Source: Tatumella morbirosei
Lineage (GTDB): Bacteria; Pseudomonadota; Gammaproteobacteria; Enterobacterales; Enterobacteriaceae
Reading direction: 5' to 3'
DNA length: 64,000 bases
Assembly (NCBI RefSeq): GCF_000757425.2
Contig: NZ_JPKR02000003.1
Span: forward strand, 558,001-622,000
Shown: piece after piece, positions 37,683 to 46,236 of the stretch
Position numbering within the stretch: the stretch's first letter is position 1
Layout of the letters: every line of letters starts with the position of its first letter
Notes under the pieces: generated by a model
Told to the model about the DNA's origin: nothing
What the model saw: only the letters and a program-made list of their open reading frames with translations
The model's database searches: none
Translations under genes and position numbers: made by a program

Positions 37683-38612
37683 ATGGCAGAGCATAAATTA
37701 CACTCAGGTGAAAAAATACTGGTGCTGGGCGCAGGACAACTCGGGGCGGCTGTACTGCAGCATCTGCTCCCCGCAGTCTCTCAGCGAGAAGGCACTGTGT
37801 GCGTTATCGTTTCGCCTCGAGCCTGGGATAAACAAGGTCAACTGTGCGCTTCCACGCATCAAAAATATGTGGATGCCGGAGCAAAATTAATCCCTCTGGA
37901 CATCGCCGACAGCACGATGGACGCCCTGAAGGATCAGTTTAAAGAGTTTGATACCGTTATCAATTGTATGGGGTTTGTTGCAGGCGCAGGCACCCAGATA
38001 AAAATCACCCGCGCAGTACTGGAAGCCGGAGTTAACCGCTACTTTCCATGGCAGTTTGGTGTTAACTACGATGTCGTCGGCAAAGGCAGCGGCCAGCCGG
38101 TCTGGGACGAACAGTATGATGTAAGAACCTTACTGCGAGAACAACACAACACCGAATGGATCATTATCTCCACCGGTATGTTTACCAGCTTTCTCTTCGA
38201 GCCTGCATTCGATGTGGTGAATTTATCCGCACGGACTATCAATGCGCTGGGGGGATGGGACACACAGGTTACAGTAACTTCTCCGGAAGATATCGGCCGA
38301 CTCACCACCGACATTTATCTCCATCAGCCGCGTATTGCCAACGAAGTGGTGTTTGTTGCAGGAGAAACGACTTCCTATGGTGAACTGGCAGAAACGGTCG
38401 AGCGAGTGACACAACAAACCTTTGTAAAAAAGGTTCTGACCCTGCCGACCCTGCTGGAGGAATTGCAGGCCAGCCCGGATGACCAGATGCTTCGCTATCG
38501 TGCGGCCTTCGCCCGGGGAGACGGTATGTGGTGGCCGATGAACGACACCTGGAACGTGCAGAATAATATTCCCACGCAGAATATCGCAGCCTGGCTTAAG
38601 TCATCCATTTGA
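37683..38612 (+). CDS. NmrA/isoflavone reductase-like NAD(P)-binding protein
   Basis: A 309-residue atypical SDR. The nucleotide-binding loop VLGAGQLGAAVLQHL replaces the classical GxxGxxG, as in NmrA-like proteins. Further segments are DTVINCMGFVAGAG and RYFPWQFGVNYD. It lacks the Tyr-x-x-x-Lys of classical SDRs where expected. AAGGA lies 8 bases before the ATG. It may be a redox-sensing or reductase enzyme; the divergent LysR gene is the likely regulator. Confidence 0.85.
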   Translation: MAEHKLHSGEKILVLGAGQLGAAVLQHLLPAVSQREGTVCVIVSPRAWDKQGQLCASTHQKYVDAGAKLIPLDIADSTMDALKDQFKEFDTVINCMGFVAGAGTQIKITRAVLEAGVNRYFPWQFGVNYDVVGKGSGQPVWDEQYDVRTLLREQHNTEWIIISTGMFTSFLFEPAFDVVNLSARTINALGGWDTQVTVTSPEDIGRLTTDIYLHQPRIANEVVFVAGETTSYGELAETVERVTQQTFVKKVLTLPTLLEELQASPDDQMLRYRAAFARGDGMWWPMNDTWNVQNNIPTQNIAAWLKSSI

Positions 38613-38877
38613 TTATTAATCAAGGGATTCTCCATGAAAACTACCAGGACGTTCTGATTCATTATTATCGACCAGCCTTGGTCAGTCATAACCCCCCTGA
38701 CGGCGGCAGGTGATACATCCGGCAAACGGAAAAAAAGATTTGCCTGCAAGCTGATAAACCGGGTGACGGAGGCAATACAATCACCGAAGTCTGCCCGGGC
38801 ATAAAAAAGGGGAAACCCCATCCCCGAATTGAGCGTACAAACCAAAACAGGCATCACTACAAGAGGAGGTGCACACT
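38613..38877. other. Intergenic region after the NmrA-like gene
   Basis: No gene supported. A ribosome site-like GGGA precedes an ATG at 38634 that stops after seven codons, perhaps the start of a lost gene. An antisense frame across 38495-38857 has no support. Confidence 0.35.
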
Positions 38878-39456
38878 TCAGCTATGCGACTGATCGGTAG
38901 GGATCAGTCCAGCCTTTTGATAAGCCACAATGAGTTCATCAAATAATTCTATGCTCTGGCGGATGCGTGCAATCAGTTGTGCACCTGCGACCGCCGTATA
39001 AATAGCCAAAGCCTGAGTTTTGTATGCCTCTGCATCGCCTCCGTCTTTCTCACTCAGCACACGGCTAAGCCACCCAACGTTAGCATCAACAAAGGCTTCG
39101 ACCTCTGTCCTGACCTCCTCAGGCAGATCTTCATATTCAGCCGCCATAAAGCTGGACAAACATAACCTGTTTTCATTCTCAAGAGATTTACGGAAAATCG
39201 CGGGATAATGACTTAAGGCCTGGTGGGCGCTGGTACTTCTATTGCGTATGCTCTCCAGGCACTGGACTGTATCCTGACAATATTGATGAGCAACCACAGC
39301 ACCAAGCTTCGCCTTACTGGCAAAGTGATAAAAGATACTGGCATTTTTGATCCCCACCCTGGTGGCAATACTCCGGAAGTTTATCCCGTTATATCCATGT
39401 TTTTGAGCCGCATTTCGGGCCTCTGCCAGTATTGCTTCCCGGGCATTTACACTCAT
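38878..39456 (-). CDS. TetR-family repressor
   Basis: A 192-residue TetR regulator: HTH in the first 50 residues (AREAILAEARNAAQKHGYNGINFRSIATRVGIKNASIFYHFASKAKLGAVV) and a ligand-binding C-terminal domain. The start MSVNARE at 39456 has GGAAAGAGG upstream. Divergent from a glutathione S-transferase gene, with a palindromic operator between (39568-39589). Confidence 0.92.
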   Translation of the reverse strand: MSVNAREAILAEARNAAQKHGYNGINFRSIATRVGIKNASIFYHFASKAKLGAVVAHQYCQDTVQCLESIRNRSTSAHQALSHYPAIFRKSLENENRLCLSSFMAAEYEDLPEEVRTEVEAFVDANVGWLSRVLSEKDGGDAEAYKTQALAIYTAVAGAQLIARIRQSIELFDELIVAYQKAGLIPTDQSHS

Positions 39457-39567
39457 ATCCGCCTCTTTCCTTCGCAACCAGGACCTCAATATACACTGAC
39501 CAGAGTAACCTGCCAACTGACAGGCAGATATTGACATTTGCCATAAGCAGGTTCAATCTCAATGCAA

Positions 39568-39589
39568 GCCTACCTACTGGTAGGTAGGC
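39568..39589. promoter_or_regulatory. Probable TetR operator
   Basis: Perfect inverted repeat with arms GCCTACCTAC and GTAGGTAGGC and a 2-nt spacer, midway between the divergent TetR and GST genes. Size and symmetry fit a TetR dimer site. Confidence 0.75.
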
Positions 39590-39651
39590 AGGCGGGTTGA
39601 TATTGTGTGTGACAAATAACCTTAAATCACAGAATTAAAGGATTCCTGACA

Positions 39652-40314
39652 ATGAAAATCTATGACTGGTATGACGGCCCTTATCCTGCACGTGTGCGTA
39701 TTGCACTGGCCGAAAAAGGGATGCTTTCAGCAACAGAATTTATCCCCGTCAACTTATGGACTGGCGAACATAAAACAAAACAGTTTCTCTCCATCAACTA
39801 TTCAGGAACGCTGCCTGTTTTACAGCTCGACGATGGTACATTGATCGCAGAGTGCACGGCGATTACGCAGTATCTGGATTCACTTGAACCACCCTACAGC
39901 CTGACCGGTACCACTCCGGCAGATAAAGGCATTATTCACATGATGACCAGGCGTGCTGAAATTGAGTTCCTGGATGCAGTTAGCACCTATTTCCATCACG
40001 CCACCCCGGGGTTGGGACCTGAGGTTGAACACTATCAAAATCCGGAATGGGGCAACCGAATGCGCGATAAAGCAGTCCGGGGAATGTACTATTTTGATCA
40101 GGTTTTGCAAACGCGACCTTATGTCGCGGGTGATGCTTTCTCAATGGCGGATATCGCGGTTATTGGAGGGATGATATTCTCTACGTTAGTAAAGCTTGCC
40201 GTGCCCCCGGATTGTAGCGCGTTGCATGAGTGGTATCACCGAATGAAGGAAAGGCCTTCAGTTAAACAATGGCAGGCGATGGTAGAGAATGAACGTATAC
40301 GCAGAACGCTGTGA
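39652..40314 (+). CDS. Glutathione S-transferase family protein
   Basis: A 220-residue GST: thioredoxin-like N-terminal domain (YDGPYPARVRIALAEKG, NYSGTLPVLQLDDGTLIAECTAITQYLDSLEP, with the cis-Pro and ECTAI glutathione-binding motif) and an all-helical C-terminal domain (PYVAGDAFSMADIAVIGG). The N-terminal capping/catalytic residue is probably within YDGPYPAR. Likely derepressed through the TetR regulator in response to an electrophile. Substrate not known. Confidence 0.92.
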   Translation: MKIYDWYDGPYPARVRIALAEKGMLSATEFIPVNLWTGEHKTKQFLSINYSGTLPVLQLDDGTLIAECTAITQYLDSLEPPYSLTGTTPADKGIIHMMTRRAEIEFLDAVSTYFHHATPGLGPEVEHYQNPEWGNRMRDKAVRGMYYFDQVLQTRPYVAGDAFSMADIAVIGGMIFSTLVKLAVPPDCSALHEWYHRMKERPSVKQWQAMVENERIRRTL

Positions 40315-40458
40315 TGGCTGGTGGCTTAATCTGTGTGGCTCTGGTAATGCTCCCAGTAGCGGAAATATGATGACTGTTTAAAATTTTTCTTTCCGCCCGG
40401 AATCTGAATGATAAAGCTGCGGTCTGTCGTGCTAATGCAGTTTCACGGACAGGCCTTA

Positions 40459-40791
40459 TCAGCTCATAATGGTTTCCAGCCGGGCCAGTACTTCGTTGAC
40501 GATGGACTCAGGGGCTTTTTCCAGCAGCTTACCGTGACGGGCATTGATATCAATAGTTCGGGGTTGGTCACAACGAATCACCCCGGTCGTAAGCGTACCA
40601 GCACCCTCAAGAGACACAGTAAAACCGGCCCCCCTGGCATAGTTCCCACCCCGGGTCACGGGCAGAACAACCGGAAGACGTGTAAAGTGGTTAAATGCCG
40701 TGGAGGAAACAACCAATACCGGCCGCTGGCCGCGCTGCTCATGCCCCTCTGTGGGGTCAAGGCATACCAGCCATATTTCACCTCTCCCCAT
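40459..40791 (-). CDS. Toxin of the MazF/PemK family, ChpB-like
   Basis: A 110-residue endoribonuclease toxin: GEIWLVCLDPTEGHEQRGQRPVLVVS near the N-terminus and LPVTRGGNYARGAGFTVSL with TTGVIRCDQPRTID follow the MazF/ChpB pattern, including the Arg in the loop (EQRGQRP). It starts right after the antitoxin stop. Cuts mRNA at specific sequences in known relatives; its own cut site cannot be read from sequence. Confidence 0.9.
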   Translation of the reverse strand: MGRGEIWLVCLDPTEGHEQRGQRPVLVVSSTAFNHFTRLPVVLPVTRGGNYARGAGFTVSLEGAGTLTTGVIRCDQPRTIDINARHGKLLEKAPESIVNEVLARLETIMS

Positions 40792-41049
40792 CTACAAAAT
40801 CTCCTTGCCAGCAGGAGCCCCGTCAATCCATTGGCTGTCGGGCATAACGCCTTCAGCGTGAGGGTCACACTGTGCCAACAACTCTTCGAGGGTATAATGT
40901 GGCTTTTTCTGTGGTGCAATAACCAGGCAACCATTTTCAATGGTAATCCCGACGTTGCTGTCTGCTGACAGCCCCAGGGCTTTCAGCAAAGCTGGCGGAA
41001 CTGACAGCATGACTGAACCGCCGACTTTTTTGAGACGTGTGGTGTGCAT
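40792..41049 (-). CDS. Antitoxin, ChpS/MazE family
   Basis: An 85-residue AbrB-type antitoxin: N-terminal swapped-hairpin (RLKKVGGSVMLSVPPALLKALGLSADSNVGITIENGCLVIAP), then a toxin-binding tail (YTLEELLAQCDPHAE) that matches E. coli ChpS. GGAG at 41057-41060 lies 7 bases before the ATG. A much longer frame to 41193 is rejected. The pair has the antitoxin first, and an autoregulatory palindrome sits just upstream. Confidence 0.9.
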   Translation of the reverse strand: MHTTRLKKVGGSVMLSVPPALLKALGLSADSNVGITIENGCLVIAPQKKPHYTLEELLAQCDPHAEGVMPDSQWIDGAPAGKEIL

Positions 41050-41060
41050 AAAAGATCTCC

Positions 41061-41086
41061 GGATATTATATTTTAATATAACATCC
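41061..41086. promoter_or_regulatory. Palindromic operator of the chpS-chpB pair
   Basis: A 26-bp dyad: core TTATATT-TT-AATATAA, flanked by GGAT and ATCC, with a single mismatched pair between. It overlaps a TATAAT on the minus strand and ends 12 bases before the antitoxin ATG, as expected for toxin-antitoxin autorepression. Confidence 0.75.
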
Positions 41087-41547
41087 GGGCCACCCGAAGT
41101 GCAATTCTTAACCAACTGCATAAGATCCTCCGTAATATTACGAAATTGATTAATGGTAAATTCCGGCGTAATTCTCCGGATAGCAGTCAGCATAAAGGCT
41201 ACTGCGCCTGGTTAATGCTCCATCTTCCCGTCGGCCTGACTATCAATTATTTATGTCCGCCAGGACTGGCGTCATGGGAAAACAACGATATTGCAATACA
41301 ATCCTCTGCGGATGAACAGCACTAATTTAACCAAGAAATGTGAATTGCGGCGTGGCTTAAGAGAGAAGCTGGAATTTGTGATTCACTGATAGAAAATAAG
41401 TGATATGGCAGGCACTAAACGCCTGGAGGGTCATGCTTTGGACGGCAGTGACTGACAAGATAAGCCTGCTGTCCGGCGAAAAAAACTTCCGGCAGACAGA
41501 CCTGGCTCCCGGCGATAGTCCGTTCTGGCAGCCAGCCCTGCCCATCA
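41087..41547. other. Intergenic region, toxin-antitoxin to MFS gene
   Basis: About 460 bases with no supported gene or element. Short open frames here have no ribosome sites. Confidence 0.35.
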
Positions 41548-42702
41548 TTACCGGTAATCGAGTTTTAGTGCCCCTGCTGCCACCAGCAGCAACGATAATG
41601 ACATACAGGTAAACGCCATCGCCAGCCCATAACCGTGCGCGATAAAACCCAACACCGCCGGGCCCATCAGAATACCGAGATAACCGACCGTGGCGACAAA
41701 AGCCACCGACAAATTTGATGGCATCACCTGCTCTTTTCCCGCCAGGGTAGTAATCACCGGAGCGACATTAGCCGCCCCTATCCCCACCAGAATAAATCCC
41801 CCCAGCGAGGATGCAATGCCTGGCAACAATACCGCCAGTGCATAACCTGCCGCCGCAAAAACACCACTGAGAATCAGAATTTTTTTTCGCCCCAGCCGGC
41901 TGACCAGCCGATCCCCTGTGAGTCGCATCAACGCCATGGCGCCACCAAACACCGCATAGCCCCAGCCTGCGTGTACAATCGCCAGCCCGCGTTGTTCGGT
42001 GAGCCAAATCCCACTCCAGTCCAGCATGGCACCCTCTGCCAGAAAACATAGCATACACATTCCAGCCATCAGGATAAGCCGAAGATTCAGGCGAAAAACA
42101 GAATGCTGTTGTTGCTGGTGAGAGGCAAAAGGTAATAAATGTGGGAGGCTCAGTATCATGGTCAGTAGCATTAACGTCACCGCGGAGAATACCATCAACA
42201 GAGGCGACATGCCCGCCCCCAGTACCAGACTTCCTCCCGCAGCTCCGGCTATTCCACCCACACTAAATAAACCATGGAATCCAGACATCAGAGGAACTTC
42301 GCTCTGTTGCTCAACCAGAGTCCCCTGAATATTCACTGTCACATCGGTCAGTCCCACTCCGGCGCCGAACAGTAACAAGCTGGCAACCATTAAGGACAGA
42401 GACTCTGTGGTAGCCAGCAGCGGCAAAGCCAGACAGGCCATCAGAGCGCCCGCGATAACCATAGCCCGACAGCCAAAGCGGCTGGTGAGCTTACCCGAAA
42501 ACAACATTGTGATCAGTGAACCAGTGCCCAGGCAAAGTAACAGTAACCCCAGTGAACCAGCATCAAGTTGTAACCGCTGTTGAGCATAAGGGACTAACGG
42601 CGCCCAGACCCCCATTGCAAAGCCTGCAATAAAAAACACTGCCCGTGTCGATACTCTACGTGCAACAGTATTCACTTCCTGAGATAGACCTGCGTCCTGC
42701 AT
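41548..42702 (-). CDS. MFS transporter (YbjJ-like)
   Basis: A 384-residue major facilitator protein with 12 helices. It resembles the YbjJ group (AVFFIAGFAMGVWAPLVPYAQQRLQLDAGSLGLLLL, LMSGFHGLFSVGGIAGAAGGS). The signature loop TSRFGCRAM is present in the first half, and a DRLVSRLGRKK loop in the second. Substrate unknown. It is transcribed toward the toxin-antitoxin pair; no regulator is immediately linked. Confidence 0.88.
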   Translation of the reverse strand: MQDAGLSQEVNTVARRVSTRAVFFIAGFAMGVWAPLVPYAQQRLQLDAGSLGLLLLCLGTGSLITMLFSGKLTSRFGCRAMVIAGALMACLALPLLATTESLSLMVASLLLFGAGVGLTDVTVNIQGTLVEQQSEVPLMSGFHGLFSVGGIAGAAGGSLVLGAGMSPLLMVFSAVTLMLLTMILSLPHLLPFASHQQQQHSVFRLNLRLILMAGMCMLCFLAEGAMLDWSGIWLTEQRGLAIVHAGWGYAVFGGAMALMRLTGDRLVSRLGRKKILILSGVFAAAGYALAVLLPGIASSLGGFILVGIGAANVAPVITTLAGKEQVMPSNLSVAFVATVGYLGILMGPAVLGFIAHGYGLAMAFTCMSLSLLLVAAGALKLDYR

Positions 42703-42881
42703 TAACCCTCCGCTAACTGCCTTAACGGCTGAATAAGTATAAATTTCCAGCCAGAAACTAAAATAATAGCCTGGTTATTCAGTATGATAACCTTAACTTT
42801 CCTGCCGGTAATCAAAGAGACTTTTCCGCTGAAGTTTGACCGGGCGGGATGAAGGGCTCCTCCCCTGTGCAACGCTTGCTA

Positions 42882-43286
42882 TTATTGCGGAACCAACCGG
42901 TCAAGAGTGAGTTCGGCAAAACGCTCAACAATCAGCATCTGTGCCGCCTCCAGAGTTTGCTCAAGTTGCTGATTAACCGCCTGTTCTATCCGGCAATCCT
43001 GATGTTCGTTAGCCCATCCCACCGTAAACATCTCGTTACTGCCAATCGCTAAAAACACCTGTAACAGGGTGATTTCCTGTAAGGGTTTTTCCAGAGTCCA
43101 TCCGCCGCCGTGGCCTTTTTCAGATCGAATCAGTCCGGCCTCGCGTAATCCCTGAAACAGCCTTCTCACTACGACCGGATTGGTTTTTATCATCAGTGCA
43201 ATTTGCTCTGATGTCACGGCTTCAGTGATTTTTTCCATATGAATCAGGATATGTAAGGCTCTGGAAAGCCGGTGATCTTTACGCAT
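42882..43286 (-). CDS. Rrf2-family regulator
   Basis: A 134-residue winged-helix protein of the Rrf2 family: RKDHRLSRALHILIHMEKITEAVTSEQIALMIKTNPVVVRRLFQGLREAGLI, then GGGWTL as in the family. One Cys (HQDCRIEQAVN) is in the region where Rrf2 proteins hold an iron-sulfur cluster, but the usual three Cys are not all there, so it may be a cluster-free (YwnA-like) type. Divergent from a small membrane protein; a dyad lies between. Confidence 0.9.
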   Translation of the reverse strand: MRKDHRLSRALHILIHMEKITEAVTSEQIALMIKTNPVVVRRLFQGLREAGLIRSEKGHGGGWTLEKPLQEITLLQVFLAIGSNEMFTVGWANEHQDCRIEQAVNQQLEQTLEAAQMLIVERFAELTLDRLVPQ

Positions 43287-43351
43287 TCTTCACTCCGGAT
43301 CAGTTAATGCGGGTTAATATTGTAACTTTATTAGTTGCATGAGTTAGTTAC

Positions 43352-43380
43352 TTTCATGTACCTTATATTATTACATGAAA
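43352..43380. promoter_or_regulatory. Dyad between Rrf2 regulator and membrane protein gene
   Basis: TTTCATGTA at 43352-43360 and TACATGAAA at 43372-43380, 11-nt spacer, perfect 9-bp arms. Size is right for an Rrf2 dimer. It spans an ATG at 43375, supporting the downstream start at 43402 for the membrane protein. Confidence 0.65.
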
Positions 43381-43401
43381 TACTCAACGAAGGTATCGGT
43401 T

Positions 43402-43776
43402 ATGCTGTCTGAAAATCTGCTACAAAATCTCTGGTTATGTCTGGTCATTGCCATGGTATCCGCCTGTATGGCTGTTTCGGTCACCCAACAGGAAATGTTT
43501 CGTCCGTTGCGTCAGTGGGCCGCGACAAAACATCCTATGGCAGGACATCTGTTCAGTTGTTTTTATTGTTTTAGTCACTGGGTGGTATTCGCGGGTATCG
43601 CTATCTATCGGCCGGTGGTGGTGATCTCCGGTAATACTCTGGTGGATTTAGTGGTCACGGCCTTCTTTACCGTTGTGCTTGCTGTTGTGTGTAGCGGTAT
43701 CATCCTTCAGGTAGTACGCATTGCGATAGCTAAAGCCAGTGAAGAAATAGACCTGAAAAATAAATCTGCGAATTAA
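43402..43776 (+). CDS. Small membrane protein with Cys-rich loop
   Basis: A 124-residue protein, MLSENLLQNLWLCLVIAMVSACMAVSV, with about three membrane helices. A loop HLFSCFYCFSHWVVF holds two Cys and a His. AAGG at 43388-43391 fits an ATG at 43402 rather than 43375, which lies in the dyad. DUF1360-like proteins share a Cys-x-x-Cys in a membrane setting, recalled with little certainty. It is probably the target of the divergent Rrf2 regulator. Confidence 0.6.
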   Translation: MLSENLLQNLWLCLVIAMVSACMAVSVTQQEMFRPLRQWAATKHPMAGHLFSCFYCFSHWVVFAGIAIYRPVVVISGNTLVDLVVTAFFTVVLAVVCSGIILQVVRIAIAKASEEIDLKNKSAN

Positions 43777-43950
43777 CCTCTATGCCTGCCGGACACACCG
43801 GCAGGAGATATGTTACAGGCCTCTGGCCCGGGGGCTTAGGGTGAACAATGCTTTCACTGAATAGTCATCCGTCAACGCTCTTGATCAGACATTGTCGGTG
43901 AGTTTCTCCGGAGGCCGGGGTTCTACATCCTTATTAGTTTTTATTCTAAA
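43777..43950. other. Intergenic region before the candidate leader RNA
   Basis: AT-rich near its 3' end. No gene supported. It leads into the promoter at 43951-43980 and the structured element at 43987-44045. Confidence 0.3.
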
Positions 43951-43980
43951 TTGACATATAAAAGCCAGAATCATTTAGAT
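43951..43980 (+). promoter_or_regulatory. Candidate sigma-70 promoter ahead of a structured RNA
   Basis: TTGACA (consensus) at 43951-43956, an 18-nt spacer and TTAGAT at 43975-43980 (3 of 6). It would start transcription near 43987, just before the nested-stem element. Confidence 0.45.
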
Positions 43981-43986
43981 ATTGGG

Positions 43987-44045
43987 ATATCGGGAGAACC
44001 CTCTGTGGGCCCGGTCCGGCGAGGCGGACAACCCCACCTTCTCTC
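43987..44045 (+). ncRNA. Candidate structured leader RNA, no known family
   Basis: Three nested stems are seen: P1 43992-43998 with 44039-44045 (7 bp, one G-U), P2 44005-44009 with 44033-44037 (GTGGG/CCCAC), and P3 44014-44018 with 44025-44029 (GTCCG/CGGAC), hexaloop GCGAGG. Internal loops are asymmetric (6/1 and 4/3). It begins a few bases after the predicted start of the promoter at 43951 and lies about 320 bases before the DUF485/SSS transporter genes. It could be a riboswitch-like leader or a small RNA. No match to a known riboswitch class was recognised. Confidence 0.35.
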
Positions 44046-44366
44046 ATTAAATACACTTTAAATCATTGAGTTACTTAAAATGGCCTAGGGGCATTGTCTC
44101 ATCATTTATTCCGTTCTGAATCACAAAATGCACCAGAATGAATCTTCAGTGATCCCATACAGGTGCGTCATGCACTGTCCGCGGTGCAATACCCGCCAGC
44201 TATCATAAATTCAGATGACTGGCATCAGAACAAATCGCTACCCGTGATACCGGGAGACTTTTACAGTTCCCTCATAAGCAATGATTTCCCTCTGGTGACT
44301 CCCCGTGAGTTGCCGTCACCCTCAGGAAAGACCCGCTTTTACTCTGCTAATGAGGATACAGATGGT
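44046..44366. other. Leader between candidate RNA and DUF485 gene
   Basis: An in-frame extension of the DUF485 gene begins at GTG 44163 but has no ribosome site and does not look like protein of that family. No terminator was recognised here, so a leader transcript could run into the operon. Confidence 0.35.
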
Positions 44367-44618
44367 ATGAGCCGTTCAGTGAAAGTCAGTCATAAACCCC
44401 GGAATGATACAACGCCAGGCATCCTGTTCAGCGCTGTACAAATTATTATTTTTTTTACCTTTATTAAGCTGTGCGTTTTTAACACAGAGGCATTGCAGAA
44501 GAACTTTATGCAGACGCAGATTCCCGTGTCTTTTGTGCTGGGAGCGGTGGTTATTCTCAGTGGGATCATCCTCACCACGCTGTATGTGGTGATAGCCAAC
44601 CAGCATGAGGAATACTAA
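44367..44618 (+). CDS. DUF485-type small membrane protein (YjcH-like)
   Basis: An 83-residue protein with two helices (GILFSAVQIIIFFTFIKLCVF and PVSFVLGAVVILSGIILTTLYVVIANQ). This is the layout of DUF485 proteins such as E. coli YjcH, which precede the acetate permease ActP. GAGGA at 44352-44356 fits an ATG at 44367. It ends 1 base before the transporter gene. Confidence 0.7.
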   Translation: MSRSVKVSHKPRNDTTPGILFSAVQIIIFFTFIKLCVFNTEALQKNFMQTQIPVSFVLGAVVILSGIILTTLYVVIANQHEEY

Positions 44619-44619
44619 G

Positions 44620-46191
44620 ATGATCAGGCTGTTACTCATCGCTCTGCTAAGTGCTGTTTGTACACCGGTACTGGCATCGACCGGAACCTCACCAGCCTCC
44701 GGCGGGTTAGCCATTTTCTTCTTTATCGCCGTCATTCTGATGACACTGTTTATCACCTGGCGGGCAGCCCGCCGAACCAAAACCGCGAGTGATTTTTACA
44801 GTGCCGGCGGAAAAATTACCGGTTTTCAGAACGGTTTAGCCATTGCCGGAGATGCAATGTCCGCCGGGGCCTTACTGGGGCTGACGGCTCTGGTATTCTC
44901 CCGTGGCTTTGATGGCCTGTTTTATGCCATTGGTTACACCACCGGACTGCCGATCGTGGTCTTTCTGATGGCCGCCAAAATGCGCAAGCTGGGTCAATAT
45001 ACCTTTACCGATGTGGTCTGTGCCCGGTTACCGGGAAAAGGCATCCGTATTTTCTCAGCCTTTGCCTCTCTGACCATTGTGCTGTTGTACCTGATTGCCC
45101 AGATGGTAGGTGCAGGACAACTCATTGAAGTCATGTTCGGCATCCACTATACCCGGGCCGTCGCCCTGGTGGGGGTATTAATGGTGCTGTACGTTATGTT
45201 TGGCGGCATGATGGCGACCACCTGGGTTCAGATGATCAAAGCCGTATTAATGATTTTCAGCTGCCTGCTGCTCTGCTTTCTGGTACTAAGAATGACCGGA
45301 TACAGTTTTAGTGAACTACTGAAAGGTGCGGTCAGTGTTCACCCGGCTGGCCAGCAGGTCCTTATCCCTGTTTCTCCCGCGAAAGACCCGTGGTCAGCAT
45401 TTTCACTGGGTATTGCATTAATGCTCGGCACTGCTGGCCTGCCTCATGTACTGATGCGATTCTTCACGGTGCCAGACGCCAAATCTGCACGGAGCTCAGT
45501 GTTATGGGCCACCCTGTTTATGAACGGATTTTATCTGATGATATTTATCATCGGTTTTGGTGCGCTGTATCTGCTTCGTGCTCATAGTCTGCCTTCTGCC
45601 AGCGTAGGGGGGAATACCGCGGTATTACAACTTGCAGCATTGCTTGGCGGACAACCCCTGTTTGGTTTTCTGGCTGCGGTCGCTTTTGCCACCATTCTGG
45701 CGGTGGTCGCGGGGTTAACACTGTCAGGGGCATCGGCGGTTAGCCATGATATTTACGGCACTCTCAGCCAGACAGGCAGCGTCAGTGATGCCAGCGAAGT
45801 AAAAATCATGCGGGGATCGGTCATCGTCCTGGGGGTACTGGCTGTACTGCTTGCCATCCTGTTTAAGGGGCAAAATATCGCCTACATGATAAGTCTGGCC
45901 TTTTCACTCTCCTGTTCCTCCACCTTCCCGGTACTCCTTCTGGCTATTTATTGGCGTTCACTCACTGCCCGTGGTGCGTTGTGGGGAGGTGGATGCGGAT
46001 TAGTGTCATCACTGGTATTGACCATTGCCGGCCCCTCCGTCTGGGTAAAGGTTCTTGGCCACAGCACGCCACTGTTTGCTATCGACCCTCCTGCCATTGT
46101 TACCGTCCCGCTGGCGTTTATGGTATGTATCGCCGTTTCACTGGCAGGCAGGAAAAGCCTTGCCAGTTTCACTGCCGACAACACTGCCTGA
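44620..46191 (+). CDS. Sodium:solute symporter (ActP-like)
   Basis: A 523-residue SSS-family transporter with a leader peptide-like start (LLLIALLSAVCTPVLA) and 12-13 helices. Typical motifs are DFYSAGGKITGFQNGLAIAGDAMSAGALLGL, YTFTDVVCARL and GTAGLPHVLMRFFTVPDAKSARSS. These match the acetate/glycolate permease branch with its DUF485 partner. The CoA-transferase next to it suggests import of a carboxylic acid that is then CoA-activated. The exact substrate is unknown. GAGGA precedes the ATG at 44620. Confidence 0.88.
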   Translation: MIRLLLIALLSAVCTPVLASTGTSPASGGLAIFFFIAVILMTLFITWRAARRTKTASDFYSAGGKITGFQNGLAIAGDAMSAGALLGLTALVFSRGFDGLFYAIGYTTGLPIVVFLMAAKMRKLGQYTFTDVVCARLPGKGIRIFSAFASLTIVLLYLIAQMVGAGQLIEVMFGIHYTRAVALVGVLMVLYVMFGGMMATTWVQMIKAVLMIFSCLLLCFLVLRMTGYSFSELLKGAVSVHPAGQQVLIPVSPAKDPWSAFSLGIALMLGTAGLPHVLMRFFTVPDAKSARSSVLWATLFMNGFYLMIFIIGFGALYLLRAHSLPSASVGGNTAVLQLAALLGGQPLFGFLAAVAFATILAVVAGLTLSGASAVSHDIYGTLSQTGSVSDASEVKIMRGSVIVLGVLAVLLAILFKGQNIAYMISLAFSLSCSSTFPVLLLAIYWRSLTARGALWGGGCGLVSSLVLTIAGPSVWVKVLGHSTPLFAIDPPAIVTVPLAFMVCIAVSLAGRKSLASFTADNTA

Positions 46192-46236
46192 TTTATTCAC
46201 CGGCTTATTTATCATGCTATTATGGAGTCACTCACC

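Noticed and set aside
38495..38857. 120-codon antisense frame overlapping the NmrA-like gene end
   Set aside because: It overlaps a well-supported gene and has no family features.
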